Shown: in pieces, positions 24,160-35,584 of the stretch
Numbering within the stretch: the stretch's first letter is position 1
Layout: every line of letters begins with the position of its first letter
From: Asterias rubens
Taxonomy: Eukaryota > Echinodermata > Asteroidea > Forcipulatida > Asteriidae
Direction: 5' to 3'
NCBI RefSeq assembly: GCF_902459465.1
Contig: NW_022985699.1
Coordinates: 197,001-261,000 of the forward strand
Length of the DNA stretch: 64,000 nucleotides
Notes under the pieces: model-generated
What the model saw: the letters and a program-made list of their open reading frames with translations, nothing else
The model's database searches: none
Told to the model about the DNA's origin: nothing
Translations under genes and position numbers: made by a program

Positions 24160-26000
24160 GAAGACCGCCAGACTTGCTGCTTGTCTTAAGAAATACAATG
24201 ATAGAATTTACCTTCATATTTCAAGAGGTGTCTAACATGTCATACTGATGTTCAGGGCACTGTCAGTTGAGCGAGAGGATGTCTTCAGCCGACGCCTTCT
24301 CAGGAAACTCTGATGGTCGCCATCCACGCATCCCGGTCCAGCATCAGTGCCTAAGGGCATATACATCCACTTTGTTGATTAATGAACCTTCACAAGCTTC
24401 ACTAACTGTGTAAAACAAATCAAAAGTAACTTATTACAGGCACGCAACTTCAGCTTGAAGAGGGAACAACCATTTTTTGTCTATTTTCTTTATATCTGGT
24501 ACATTGGAAACCTTTTCACTGGACACCAATGCCACGACCAGAAAAACAGAGGACATGACACTGTGTTTTATTTATGGGACGAATGTCATAGAACTGCTTA
24601 AGAACACAAAGTAGCAAAGTACCAAATGGTTTAGCTTACTGGAATGAGATTACCAGCAATAATGACATCTTTCATCAAACCATTAATGGCTGCACATTTT
24701 TGCTTAGCAGAAGTATAAGAACCAGTTCATTTTCAAATTGTCCGTAGCCTCCCACGTTAAAATATTTTTACTTTTGGGAGATTCTTGAGATTAAAAATAA
24801 AAGACCGCCAGACTTGCTGCTTGTCTTAAGAAATACAATGATAGAATTTACCTTCATATTTCAAGTAGTGTCTAACATGTCATACTGATGTTCAAGGCAC
24901 TGTCAGTTGAGCAAGAGGATGTCTTCAGCCGACACCTTCTCAGGAAATTCTGATGGTCGTCTTCCACGCATCCCGGTCCAGCATCAGCGTCCCAAGGGCA
25001 CATACACCCACTTTGTTGATTAATGAACCTTCACAAGCTTCACTAACTGTGTAAAACAAATCAAAAGTAATTTATTACAGGCATGAAATTTAATCTTTGA
25101 GGGGGAACGACCATTTTTGTTTTATCTGGTTCATTGGAAAACTTTTCACTGGACACCAGACAATGCCAAGATCAGAAAAACAGAGGCCATGCCACTGTGT
25201 TTTATTTCTGGGCCCATTGTCATAGAACTGGTTAACCACACAAAGTAGCTAAGCACCAAATAGTTTTGCTTACTAGAATAAGATTACCAGCAATAATGAC
25301 ATTTTTCCCCACAACACTAATGGCTGCACATTTTTGCTTAGCAGAAATATGTGAACCACTTCATGTCAAATTATCTGTAGCCTTCCACATTGAAATATTT
25401 TTACTTTTGGGAGCTTCTTGAGATTAAAAATAAAAGACCGCCAGACTCGCTGCTTGTCTTAAGGAAATACAATAATAGAATTTACCTTCATATTTCAAGA
25501 GGTGTCTAACATGTCATACTGATGTTCAGGGCTGGTCAGTTGAGCGAGAGGATGTCTTCAGCCAACGCCTTCTCAGGAAACTCTGATGGTCGTCATCCAC
25601 GCATCCCGATCCAGCATCAGCGTCCAAAGGGCATGTACATCCACTTTGTTGATTAACGAACCTTCACAAGCTTCACTAACTGTGTAAAACAAATCAAAAG
25701 TAACTTATTACAGGCATGCAATTTCAGCTTTGAGAGGGCAAGACCATTGTTGTTCTATTTTTGTTTCATCTGGTTCACTGGAAAACTTTTCACTGGACAC
25801 CAGACAATGCCAAGACCCAAAAAACAGAGGCCACGCCACCATGTTTTATTTCTGGGCCCAATGTCATAGAACTGCTTAAGCACACAAAGTAGCTAAGCAC
25901 CAAATGTTTTTTCTTACCAGAATAAGATTACCAGCAATAATGAAATGACTGCACATTTTTGCTTAGCAGAAATATGTGAACCACTTCATGTCAAACTATT
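24160..26000. repeat. ~640-bp tandem triplication carrying exon-like modules
   Basis: The marker AAGACCGCCAGACT occurs at about 24163, 24803 and 25435, giving periods near 640 and 632 bp. Each copy contains a type B minus-strand exon-like module (24212-24405, 24852-25046 and 25486-25679; 194-195 nt) bounded by CACAG and GTAAATTC, followed by a shared 'intron' with TTTTCACTGGACACCA. Stops interrupt all three frames of these modules. Confidence 0.8.
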
Positions 26001-26578
26001 GAGGTTCTTGAGTAATTATTTTCCTTTGAAAATATTTTTGCCACAATAAAACCCTGACATGACAAGGGAAATACAACAACAGTTCTCATAATTAGTTCTG
26101 CTTGGGAAATCGAGTAAGCACTGATCACCATGATTCCCAGAACCTCTGCTGTGAGCCATGACCAATAATCTAAGATGTGGTACGCTGGAATCACGGAATG
26201 CTTCGGATAATGGCGAATAATGGTGGAAGCCTGTCCATGTTGTTGGCCACATTGGTACTACAACAGGGAAAAAGCTAAGATCAATCTTAACTGTTTATCA
26301 AGCCTATTCGCTAAGCAAAGAGTGATGTCGCAATACAAATCACTTCGTATACTGACAACTCATCTTTCAACAGATGAATCTTAAGTAGGGCTTTGTGAAA
26401 TCGAGCCCAGGACAATTTTAAACTTTCACTGGACACTTTGACAAGGACATGTTCTCCCTTTGAATTATCAGTCCTACAGGAATCGATACTAGACTACAAT
26501 ATGATTAAATAAAAATAAAAATAATACAAGGTCTTTATATAGCTCTCAAACTAATACGAGCTCTCCAACTAACAAATC
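26001..26578. other. No gene confirmed
   Basis: On the minus strand 25991-26252 stays open in two frames for 67-78 codons but shows no recognisable domain. The rest is non-coding. Confidence 0.35.
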
Positions 26579-26581
26579 TAG

Positions 26582-26917
26582 AGTGTCATGGCCGAGTGGT
26601 TAAGAGCATCGAATTCAAGTTCTGGTGCTAATTCACCGGAGTGTGGGTTCGAATCCCGGTCGTGACACTTGTGTCCTTGAGCAAGATACTTTACTATAAT
26701 TGCTTCTCTTCACCCAGGGGTATAAATGGGTACCTGCGAGGGTAGAGGTTGATATTGTGAATGAAAAAGCCTTTGGAGCGATATAAACCGTTGCCCAGGT
26801 TGTATACTCCCAAGGGAGCTGAGAAACATTAAAAAGGGATGTTATTGGCACTATGACCAGGGCACTAATGTAAAGCGCATTGATACGGTTATTGTGAAAT
26901 GCGCTATTTAAGAACTG

Positions 26918-26965
<48 letters not shown>

Positions 26966-26966
26966 T
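26582..26966 (+). mobile_element. tRNA-derived SINE with ATT tail
   Basis: The head is tRNA Ser/Leu-like, with A box TGGCCGAGTGGTTAAGAGC and B box GGGTTCGAATCCC. It is followed by a conserved body (TTGTGTCCTTGAGCAAGATA, ATAAATGGGTACCTG) and a LINE-like 3' end (GCGCTATTTAAGAACTGG) ending in (ATT)n. The body is reminiscent of the MetaSINE central domain reported across animals; that family assignment is from memory. A minus-strand copy lies at 62328-62681, inside presenilin intron 2. Confidence 0.85.
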
Positions 26967-29031
26967 CATTTTATCACAGCATGCAAAAGAAAGATCTCAT
27001 TTTCCTTTGTGCCGGTAACTCCTCGAGCCGGGCTACGTCCCGTAGCCTTAGATCTCAAGGGTCTTTCTCAGGATCCTCGCTGTTCCCAAAAGCGCTGCCT
27101 TCTGTAATAGATCTACCCTCACATTTGTCCCTATTTCATCTAGATGTTTCCCCAGTGCTTTGGGAATGGTGCCAAGTGCTCCAACCACCACGGGGCCTAC
27201 TTTTACCTTTACCTGCCAAATCTTACGAAGTTCCCTGGCCAGGTCCTGGTACTTCTCGATCTTTTCCATCTCCTTCGAAGCTACCCTTATATCACCTGGC
27301 ACCGCTATGTCAATGAGATGACACATCTTCTTCGTCTTATCTAATAGCACAACATCCGGACGCCTATGTTGTATAACATGATCGGTCTGAATGTTAAAGT
27401 CCCATAGGATCTTGACCTGGTCGTTCTCTACAACTTTCTCCGGAACATGGTCGTACCATTTCGCAAGTACTTTGACACCATACTTCTTACACAGATCCCA
27501 GTGAATCACCTTGGCCAGCTTGTCATGTCTTCCTTTGTACTCCGTCTGGGCCATCTTACTGCATTCGCTAACAATATGAAATACAGTCTCCTCTGCTTTA
27601 TTGCACATTCTACACATAGGAGAGACGTTTGCTTTCTCTATCCTTGCCTTCATTACATTTGTCCTTAGAGACTGGTCTTGCGCCGCAGTAATCAAGCCCT
27701 CTGTTTCCTTCTTTAGTTCGCCACTCTTTAACCAATTCCATGACTTGCTGCTGGCCACTTCCTCAGTGCACCTCAAGAACCGGCCATGAAGTGGTTTGTT
27801 CCTCCAATCTTGATGTCTTTCCTCCTTCCTTTCCCTCTTGTACTCTTTCGGCCCAACTTCGTCTGCCCTCGTGTACCTTTGTGCAACTTTCAACAAGCTC
27901 TCCTCGGTCCTCCTGACATGACAATGCAAGCTTCTGCACTCGATGTTAACACTGTCCGCCACGCTAAGCAACCCCCTTCCGCCCTCTGACCTCGGAAGAT
28001 AGAGTCTACTAACATTTGACCGCGGGTGTAGCATGCCATGCATGGTCATTAGTTTTCTTGTCCTCCTGTCAGTGACATCTAGATCTTCCTTAGTCCACTC
28101 GACAATACCCGCACTGTACCTCATCAAAGACACGGCCCATGTGTTAATCGCCTTAATCATGTTCCCGCCGTTTAGTTTAGACTTCAAACATTTCTTTACA
28201 CGCCTGATATATTCTGCCTTCAGCCTTACCTTTGATTCCTTGTGAAGGACATGGTCCGATTCAAGTACACCAAGATAACGATAACTCTCCTCCTCACCCA
28301 AAACCCTCAACTGTGCACCATCTGGCAGAGCAATGCCATCGGAATGTACCCTCTTCCCCCTCTTCATGGTCATTGAAGCACATTTCTCCAGACCGAACTG
28401 CATCCCAATGTCATCACTGAAAATCCTGACGGTCTGCACCAAAGAGTCGATCTCGGCCTCATTCTTCGCAAACAACTTCAAATCGTCCATAAAAAGCAGA
28501 TGGTTGATCTTACATCCGTCCTTCTTCATTACATAACCTGCACTCACCTTCCTTAGAATCATCGACAGGGGCATCATCGCAAGAACAAACAGCAGCGGAG
28601 ACAGAGAGTCACCTTGGAAAATACCTCTTCTTATGCATACCTTGCCCAGATTATCATCGTTGGCTGTCAGATTTGTTCGCCACGTCTTCATGCTCTCACC
28701 TAAAAGACGTTTTACTGCATCAGCCACTCCAACCATATCCAGACATTCCATTATCCATGTGTGCGATACCATGTCATACGCCTTCTTGTAGTCAATCCAC
28801 GCCATTGCCAAATTAGTCTTTCTGCTCCTGCAGTCCTTCAGTACAGCCTTATCGATGATAAGTTGATCCTTCGTACCTCTGGACCGCTTCTTACAGCCTT
28901 TCTGCTCCTCCGGAAACAACTGCTGGTCATCCATATGGCGATATAGGTCTTCTGCAATCATACTGGTCAAGAGTTTATACATCACAGGTAAGCACGTGAT
29001 TGGTCTATAATTACTGGCAATGTTACCTTTC

Positions 29032-29032
<1 letters not shown>
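26967..29032 (-). mobile_element. R4/Dong-like non-LTR retrotransposon, 5'-truncated
   Basis: The element lies between two ATT microsatellite stretches (26919-26966 and 29033-29083). Reading on the minus strand it begins abruptly inside the reverse transcriptase domain and runs through an RT, a CCHC finger and a PD-(D/E)XK-type endonuclease to a stop, then an ~80-bp 3' UTR containing CTACGGGACGTAG, and ends directly on AAT repeats. RT plus C-terminal restriction-like endonuclease defines the R2/R4/NeSL group, and the R4 member Dong is known for inserting into TAA repeats. That fits the flanks here. Only the N-terminal part and 5' UTR are missing. Confidence 0.85.
27048..29030 (-). CDS. Reverse transcriptase / restriction-like endonuclease ORF (5' partial)
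   Basis: This is a single open frame of 660 codons with no internal stop. It starts at the truncation point with [14 protein letters not shown], the conserved entry of the RT domain, so the native start codon is missing. Numbering from 29030: RT motif A is [10 protein letters not shown] (~77), motif B is [10 protein letters not shown] (~136), and the catalytic box is FMDD (180-183, a form of Y/FxDD). Downstream come a zinc-knuckle-like C473-C476-H485-C490 and RPD (557-559) with Asp574, the endonuclease signature of R2/R4-type elements. The product would copy its own RNA at the nicked target. The frame is intact over its remaining length, so the insertion is probably young. It ends at TAA (27048-27050). 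Confidence 0.88.
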   Translation of the reverse strand, partial: KGNIASNYRPITCLPVMYKLLTSMIAEDLYRHMDDQQLFPEEQKGCKKRSRGTKDQLIIDKAVLKDCRSRKTNLAMAWIDYKKAYDMVSHTWIMECLDMVGVADAVKRLLGESMKTWRTNLTANDDNLGKVCIRRGIFQGDSLSPLLFVLAMMPLSMILRKVSAGYVMKKDGCKINHLLFMDDLKLFAKNEAEIDSLVQTVRIFSDDIGMQFGLEKCASMTMKRGKRVHSDGIALPDGAQLRVLGEEESYRYLGVLESDHVLHKESKVRLKAEYIRRVKKCLKSKLNGGNMIKAINTWAVSLMRYSAGIVEWTKEDLDVTDRRTRKLMTMHGMLHPRSNVSRLYLPRSEGGRGLLSVADSVNIECRSLHCHVRRTEESLLKVAQRYTRADEVGPKEYKRERKEERHQDWRNKPLHGRFLRCTEEVASSKSWNWLKSGELKKETEGLITAAQDQSLRTNVMKARIEKANVSPMCRMCNKAEETVFHIVSECSKMAQTEYKGRHDKLAKVIHWDLCKKYGVKVLAKWYDHVPEKVVENDQVKILWDFNIQTDHVIQHRRPDVVLLDKTKKMCHLIDIAVPGDIRVASKEMEKIEKYQDLARELRKIWQVKVKVGPVVVGALGTIPKALGKHLDEIGTNVRVDLLQKAALLGTARILRKTLEI

Positions 29033-29083
<51 letters not shown>
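29033..29083. repeat. ATT/AAT microsatellite
   Basis: About 17 trinucleotide repeats directly abut the truncated 5' end of the R4/Dong-like element. With the stretch at 26919-26966 it probably formed one array before insertion. Confidence 0.9.
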
Positions 29084-29084
<1 letters not shown>

Positions 29085-29323
29085 GATAATAATATCGAAG
29101 TCTTATATAGCGCACGTATCTATCAAACAAGGTACTCAAGGCGCTGAGTATATATACAAACTTTCAGAAAGATAGGTTATTACAGTGATGAATTCTGAGA
29201 CCCAATTATTGAGCACCTTATAAGGGTTTACAAGGTGCTACGACGCAAACAGCAGCCAGAGCCAGGAACACTGGGGTGAACCCCCTTCTCTTTTCGAGTG
29301 CACTGGGTTCTTTTACATGCTCT
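29084..29323 (-). mobile_element. Short interspersed repeat, minus orientation
   Basis: The minus strand ends ...GCGCTATATAAGACTTCG followed by ATT repeats, the usual form of CR1/L2-derived SINE tails. Internally it holds CAGTGTTCCTGGCTCTGG. The class is inferred from this ending only. Confidence 0.45.
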
Positions 29324-30692
29324 GTCAGAATTACCCCCCCATTCGAATGTATGGTGTTTATTTTGCAGGAGCAGATATACTAATGAATATGCATTTTTCT
29401 CCCCAAAGGTTGTGAACTCTTGTTATTATGCTAATTTCGTAACTTGGTTTATAAAAAGAAGTGCGGAGGTCAGTGCCTTCACTTTCCTTTGTACTTGTCT
29501 GGTCACACAGGTTGGTGTGAATAATTAGGTATTGTTGTGCATTGAAGGATTGAGCTACTTTGCATGAAGTGTGGTATGCAAGAATTTAGGGAGTGGCAGT
29601 AGTCTCACATAGGTTCTTATGGAAGAAGGATCATGAAATTTTGAGTGAGAGAAAGATAGAGAGAATTTGGATAGGTATTTGGAAGTGCCTATATCTCAAC
29701 AGTGTCGCGCTACAATTACAACCTTTGAGGTTATTGTTTTGCTGCAATATTAATGCTAAACCAGAAACAGATTATCAGGCTGTTATTTTAAGCAATTGAT
29801 TGGCAGAGAACTGAGGCGGCAGAGATCGGCAGTTTGAGTTTTGAAGCAAGGAGAAAATCATGGCCATGATGTTGATGTGGGAATCTAACCCTCTCCTAGA
29901 AGTTCAAGGGACTATACTCTCATAGAGTGAGAAGCGTTAATTGAAGGTCTGAGGCGGACCAAGAGGAAGGCCGGAGAGTCCGTGCATGATACGTGCCTAC
30001 ATAAAATGGAAGAGTGGAGCGAGACGCTGTAGTGTTACCGGAGGACATTTAAGCCTTTGGACATTTTCACGGTGGGACATTTTATTTACCCAATAAATTG
30101 AACACTTTTGTTTGGAGTTGAATTCGGAGTTTTGAATTCGGAGTTGGAGTCAAGAGTTGAAGTCAGGGTTGAAGTAAGAGTTTAAATCGGAGTTGAGATT
30201 GAATCGAGGCAGGACGCCAGACCGGAGGGTCACTTTTGTTTAAGTGTAAATTTGATTAACTTTTGATTAACTTGATTTGGAGACATTTAATTGACTACAT
30301 CAGAGTAGCGTGGTGTTATTAAGACGCAAAAAGCGAAACATTGCAGAAGTAAGAGAGATTGTTAAAGCGCCTTGATTTTGTATATATATAATATCGATTA
30401 TAGTCTAAGGAGACTCACCCTTTAGTTTCTAGTATTTTCAACACATTGTTGATTTAAGGATAAGTTTTATTTGAGAAGATCGAGACGAAGTGTTTTGAGT
30501 TCATTTATTAATTTCTGTAGAATCCAAGATATATAGATATTCAGTGTACAGATTCTAGAAATGGGGCGGTTCCCCCAGTTGTTGTAAATAAATGTAAAAT
30601 AATTGTAAATATAATATTGTGTCGAAGAGACTTTCATTCCAGAGTTAGCAAACTGTCTTTCTCGTCATGGTTGCACGGGGTTAACTGTGACA
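29324..30692 (+). mobile_element. Ty3/gypsy-type 5' LTR (putative)
   Basis: The right end is fixed by ...TTAACTGTGACA directly before a primer-binding site. The left end is less certain; TGTCAGAATTA at 29324 gives matching TGTCA...TGACA termini and a length of ~1.37 kb. A TATA-like TTTATAAAAAG lies near 29449, and AATAAA-type signals near 30091 and 30586. No second LTR is in the window. Confidence 0.6.
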
Positions 30693-30695
30693 TTT

Positions 30696-30713
30696 TGGGG
30701 GCCCGTCCGGGAA
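30696..30713 (+). promoter_or_regulatory. Primer-binding site, tRNA-Pro-like
   Basis: TGGGGGCCCGTCCGGGAA sits three bases after the LTR end. It differs by only a base or two from the well-known tRNA-Pro primer-binding site of vertebrate gammaretroviruses and some gypsy elements. Confidence 0.85.
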
Positions 30714-30740
30714 GAGTTTGACATGTAAAAAGAAAGACAC

Positions 30741-31341
30741 TTGCTTGCTATGAATGATTGTAGTCTTAGGCTAAAGTGTTTATGGAAGTATAATGGAGTA
30801 ATTTGTATTTTCTTTTTTATTCTCCAGACTTTTGACTGCGGATATCTGACGGCTCAGTTTCAACCCAATCAATTGCTTCTTAGTGCCGCCGCATCCCAAA
30901 AGCGCCTAAGTATGGAGATCGAACGGTTAGCTTCCTTAGGTAAAGAGATGGATTTGCAGGGAAGTGAGTTGAGAGAGTTTGTTAAGGTAGAGCAAGAACG
31001 GTTGAAAGTTGAGAGAAAGGAGAAAGAGAAGAGAGGGATAAGAGAGCTGCTCAAATAGAAATTAGAAGGGAAGAAAAAGAGGCTTTAGAGATCCAACTCA
31101 AATTAGCGATAGTTACTGCTGAAAAGGCAGCAGCAGGGGGTCACTCAAGTCAGGTTCACAAACAAAACTTTCAATCTCGGGGGCCAAAGCTTCCAGCATT
31201 CGACGATGATAAGGATGAACTGGACGCACATCTTCAAAGATTTGAGAGATATGCTGCTGCGCAAAGTTGGCACGGAAATACCTGGGCTGTGAACCTCAGT
31301 GCACTTTTAAAAGGGAAAGCCCTTGAGGTGTACTCTAGCCT
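30741..31341 (+). pseudogene. Partial gag of a Ty3/gypsy element
   Basis: An open frame (30741-31058) encodes a coiled-coil-like, Lys/Glu-rich segment ending at a stop. Shifted by one frame, the sequence continues with IEIRREEKEALEIQ, then PKLPAFDDDKDELDAHLQRF and WAVNLSALLKGKALEVYSSL (about 31180-31337). The last part is the capsid-like core typical of metazoan gypsy gag proteins. The match stops at about 31341, where a SINE begins. Gag is therefore frameshifted and cut short, and no protease, RT or integrase follows, so the copy is dead. Confidence 0.8.
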
Positions 31342-31502
31342 GGGACCAACGGCTTTACGTCCCATCCGAAGGACGAAGCAATGGTTAAGTGTCTTGCTTA
31401 AGGACACAAGTGTCACAGCTGGGGATTCAAACCCACACTCTGCTGATCAGAAACACCAGAGTTTGAATTCGTAGCTCTTAACCGCTCGGCCACGACACTT
31501 CC
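31342..31502 (-). mobile_element. tRNA-derived SINE, 5' part, minus orientation
   Basis: On the minus strand, GTCGTGGCCGAGCGGTTAAG (A box) and GTGGGTTTGAATCCCC (B box) are followed by CTTGTGTCCTTAAGCAAG and AAGGACGAAGC-like blocks complementary to 31372-31384. It abuts the broken gag, so SINE insertion or a deletion next to it ended the LTR element. Confidence 0.75.
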
Positions 31503-31560
31503 ACTAACAAAAGAAAGTACCACAGTAAAAAATTTTTAATGTTTTTTGTGTCAGTTATAC

Positions 31561-31692
31561 CTTGTATGCAAAGGAGAGATGATTTCTTGCAGACACCAGC
31601 CCAGACTCATTGTGTTTTCAGGAAGCTATGAAGGTCAGACATCTTGTTGCTGATTAGTGGATCCCTTTGGAGATGGCAACCACCAGTGTGTC
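31561..31692 (-). other. Minus-strand exon-like module, type A (132 nt)
   Basis: Bounded by TTTTCACAG and GTATAACTG on the minus strand. Shares GGTTGCCATCTCCAAAGG and AGATGTCTGACC with the 23202-23319 module. Confidence 0.35.
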
Positions 31693-32103
31693 CTGTGAAA
31701 ACGAAGGAAAAAACGCACAATAGAGTCAATTTTTTTATTTTATTTGAGTCAAGGTTTTCACTGGCCAATTTCAGCAAAAATCCATTAATTTTAACTCATT
31801 CAATTTCATTCAACAGTCAACAGGAGTAATTCAAAACCAGTTTAGCATTCACTGGTCAAACAAGATCATTTAAATTTGATAGGCCGCAAGAATCATTCAA
31901 CTCGGTAAAGCCAGCAGCAAGAACTGGTCAACAATTTAATTTCATTACAATGAGCAAACATTTTCTAAATGTTTGCATTCAAATTCAGAATTGTATGTAA
32001 TGTGTTTACTGATTTAGAGCTGCCTATAAAGGCAGGGAAAACTAATTTCTACAATAGTTTGGCGTTATCTCCCAAATAAGCCAAAAAGATTTTTAATGAA
32101 AAG
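31693..32103. other. No gene identified
   Basis: AT-rich sequence with TTCACTGG motifs recurring at about 31756 and 31848. Nothing coding. Confidence 0.4.
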
Positions 32104-33215
32104 ATGGCTGCTCGTGGTCAGTACAGAGCAGTGATTACAGTAGGTAGGGTGAAACTGGTTGAGGCATTCGAGAACAACAAAGCTGACTATCACACACTCT
32201 TGGCATCAAAAGATGGACAGCAAGGTCAATAGTGGCAACATTTGCGTACCGGTCATCACAAAAAGTTGCCGACTGGGGGAGCACACAACACCAAGGTAGA
32301 TCAGGAAATGCAAGATGAGCTGTACTGCGTGACAATCCTCTTGTAACACCAAAACAGATAAAAGATGAGATCCAACAATAGCTACCAGACAAACCAACTG
32401 TGTCTCCAAGTAGATCCCTGGACGGCATACTCATGACCCTTAAACTAGCAGAGGACATGCCTGATGCCGCCAACTCGCCAACGGTACTCGATATGCGAGT
32501 AGAGTACGCGCAGTGGCTCATGCGCTACGGAGTTGTCAGCCACTGCGTAATCATCGATGAAAAGGACTACAACATTTTGCAAGGCGCTCTTTTAGTAGAG
32601 CACCTTGCTGTATCCCGGCAAGGCGTGTTGTACACGCTCAACGTGGACGCAACTGTAACATGACAATTGCTGTTTCGGAGATTTGCCTTGTAAACCATCG
32701 CATTTGAAACCGTAACAAGAGAAATATTTGAAGATTTTCTGGCCGCAACAGCCCTTGAATGTCAAACGTTGTTCCAAGCATATGAACCAGTCTTTCTTGG
32801 ATACGACAATGCCAGACCCCCCTTGAGCATGCCCAGCTCCCAGCAGGACTCAACCAACAGATCCAGTTGAAACGACTACCACCATATTCACCATTCCCGA
32901 ACATGACTGAATTGACCCATTCATCATCCAAAGCTGGCATGATCTACATGTAGCTCTCCCAGAATGGCAGCAACGAGTAGGTGACCGGGAAACGAACCAG
33001 TCTTTCTTGGATACGACATTGCCAGACCCCATGTGCATGCCCAGCACTGAGCAGGACTCAATCAGCAGATCCAGTTGAAACAACTACCATCATATTTACC
33101 ATTCCTTAATAACAAGAGGCATTTGACATGACTAAATTGACCCATTCATCATTCAAAGCTGGCGTAATCTAGCTCTCCAGGAATGGCAGCAGTGAGTAGG
33201 TGACCAGGAAACAGT
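32104..33215 (+). pseudogene. Tc1/mariner-type (DDE_3) transposase, degraded
   Basis: Translation from ATG at 32104 gives MAARGQYRAVITVGRVKLVE, then GHHKKLPTGGAHNTKVDQEM, separated by stops. A longer intact stretch at 32400-32663 reads SRSLDGILMTLKLAEDMPDA, then EYAQWLMRYGVVSHCVIIDE, where IIDE fits the first catalytic Asp region of IS630/Tc1-like DDE transposases. Further on, PPYSPFPNMTEL-like residues appear near 32873, the usual PYSPDLNPIE-type region. That last part (about 32780-32990) is duplicated at 32995-33215. Several stops and frameshifts make it non-functional. Family assignment is by motif memory. Confidence 0.6.
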
Positions 33216-33624
33216 AGAGGGGTAATCTGTTGACTAGAAGTGGCCCAGCAAAATATTGGACAAATAACTCATGAAAAATGTGTGAGATGGTATAACCAGA
33301 CCTACATGTTAAGATGTCTGGCACGTCAGTGAAGATTATAGAAGAAGACGGAGACAAAAACAAACCCGGGGGTAGAGATGGTTCTTGTGATTGATTTAAC
33401 ATAGGGACATAGTAGTCCAAATTTGTTGCATAGGCTGTACTCCCAGGGAGTGTACTCCCAGGGAGTCCAGTAAACAGGGGTAATGAGGTTGGAGCGCTTT
33501 GAGAAGCCTTCCGTGTGTGAAAAGCATGATATAAAAACCAGTTATCATTCTTATTGTGGCATAGTGAGGTACTTGGTTGTTTCAAGGAATTCACAATTAT
33601 CTATGAGGATTTTAATAAGTTTAC
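33216..33624. other. No gene identified
   Basis: Includes a small duplication of TACTCCCAGGGAGT (about 33436 and 33451) and a SINE-tail-like stretch near 33490-33560. Confidence 0.4.
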
Positions 33625-33716
33625 CTTCATTTGAAGAGCCTTCTCATGCGCCAGGTTGATGTCCAACAGTCTTCTTTGTTCATGGGTCTCATTTCATAAG
33701 CTTTACCAAAGTGTAG
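33625..33716 (-). other. Minus-strand exon-like module, type B (92 nt)
   Basis: Bounded by TTTGTACACAG and GTAAACTT on the minus strand. One frame reads LLDINLAHEKALQMK, matching LDVNLAYEMALHIE of the 21686-21777 module, but the 5' half carries a stop in that frame. Equal length and matching edges suggest both derive from one exon. Confidence 0.4.
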
Positions 33717-34310
33717 CTGTGTACAAAGACAAAAACATACTTTATTACCAGAATGAAATGTTACCCTCCAGAGGGCATGCAAGACCAATTTCGTTCTGCA
33801 AAAGGCACATCCGTTGGAAAATCTTTAATCTACGGGAAACTCTTGAAGGGGGCACCAAGGCCAAGACAACAAGTGGCCCGCCACATCCTCAGTGTTATAC
33901 CAGGCCTGTTAGTCACAGTCCTTTAGCAAAGGACCACGTCTGCCATAAATAACAAGTGTTTACGGGAACCTTGTCAATGACCACAAATGACATCAAATGA
34001 CAAGACCAATGACAATACTGACGAGAACTGTGAAAAAGGGACCGGCCAAAAGTCTCCCATTGAACAAACTTTTGACAGTATGAGGCCTAAAAGGATCAAT
34101 ACTACTGTAGACTATAACAATACATGATATTTTTAAAGTGATTTTGTCACCTTTTTTACTATCAGATATATGTAGTTCCATGGACAGTTGTTTCTGCATT
34201 TTTTTTTTTTGCCTCTGTTTGTTTTATTCTCAAGGGTCCCCATTTAGTGGGCCTGTAATGAGTGTCTGTTTGATGTTTGTGCAATAAAGGTAATAAAATA
34301 AAATAACTAC

Positions 34311-34418
34311 CTTTTATGAGCTTCACTATAACTGCACCTTGTAAAGAAGAGATGAGTCCATGCAGCATCAGACATCTGGTTGTTGATGAGTGGATCTGTT
34401 TGGAGATTGCAACTCTTA
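34311..34418 (-). other. Minus-strand exon-like module, type A (108 nt)
   Basis: Acceptor CATTTACACAG, donor GTAGTTATTT. One frame is fully open: RVAISKQIHSSTTRCLMLHG and LISSLQGAVIVKLIK. The copies at 36411 and 40146 lose this frame through 1-nt and 4-nt length changes, which argues against a conserved protein. Confidence 0.4.
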
Positions 34419-35335
34419 CTGTGTAAATGAAAACAAAATACAGAATTTTAAACTAACCCATCATGAAAAAATAAAATGCCACTTGGATTTGTTTTTCCCT
34501 TTTAAGGTCAGCATGCTAAACCATGACATCCCTCACTTCTAATAGACCAGTTATAAATTGAAATTATTGGTAATTTTGTTAAATTTAATACCCTAGTGTT
34601 TGTGACTCGCAGCTATTGACATAGCGGGCATGTTCTTTTAGTTTCAGCAAAATTTCTAAAAAATCATTAAAATTATTTTGGACTTGAGTAAAACTTGAGC
34701 CATACTACAGATGACTCAGACTTGAGTTGTGGCCATCACTGAGTCGCACTCCAGTCCAACAAGCCCCACGAGTAAGGCACTGTTTTCAATCAAGGTTCAG
34801 CGAAACAAGTTTGTAAAAAAAGGTTCATCTCAAAAATCAAAAGACACATAATTGTTACACTTATGGACGTTACATGAATGGTATGTCACAGTGAGATAGT
34901 CAAGTCGTTGTGGTGGTGTAATGATTCAGCTTTCCGCCATCAAAAACTGCTCTCGTGAGCTCACAAGCGACGCTGCTGGCTGCCGACAAATGGGACTGTA
35001 GTCGTGAGAGCAGAAGTCTCGTGGGGGCCGGCAGTCTCTTGGGAAGCCCAGAGAAAGTCAAAATCGTGGCAAGAGAGTCGGACTGATATCACCCAGCAGA
35101 CAATTAATGACTTGTCCACAAGTCTACATAATCGCATGCAGTGGGGTCATTGATGCTTTGATCATTGAAATTTTCTCATCAAATGCCAGGAGAGCTAGGA
35201 GATATGTTTTTCGCTTTGAAAATTGTTTGCAATTTTATATTTGGACTAGAAAAAAAAGGTTGCAGGCAACCCAAAATGTTGGTTTCCTCAAGTAAAGCTC
35301 TTGTTTGGTGCACCTTGTGTTTATGGTGAACTGTC

Positions 35336-35584
35336 CTGGGTCCAATTCCATGGCTCTGCTTAGCGCATCAAGCAAAGAATTGGCGCTTGCATAAGCAGTG
35401 AACTCTGAACTTACGTCACTGGTTTAGTGGGGAATTTTGGCTTGTGCGCATGTGTACTCCACACGTTACTAGGCATTATATACTTATACAGCTAGCGCAG
35501 AAACTTGGCGCTTGCACGTAAGCGGAGAATGGTGATCGTAAGTGCAGAATTTGGTGGTAAGCAGAGCCATGAAATTGGCCCCTG
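35336..35584. mobile_element. 249-bp MITE, CCAATTTCATGGCTCTGC family
   Basis: Left end CTGGGTCCAATTCCATGGC and right end GCCATGAAATTGGCCCCTGG are inverted repeats of ~27 bp. Copies sit at the same place in each tandem unit (37933-38179, 39073-39321, 41194-41442). Distant relatives with TCATAGAGCTGCTTA-type ends are at 46092-46368 and 57156-57455. Confidence 0.85.

Noticed and set aside
26582..26670. Apparent tRNA Ser/Leu gene
   Set aside because: A and B boxes are good but it is followed by a conserved SINE body and ATT tail and recurs in other places, so it is a SINE head.
27786..28245. Plus-strand open frames across 27-29 kb
   Set aside because: They are antisense shadows of the reverse transcriptase ORF on the minus strand.
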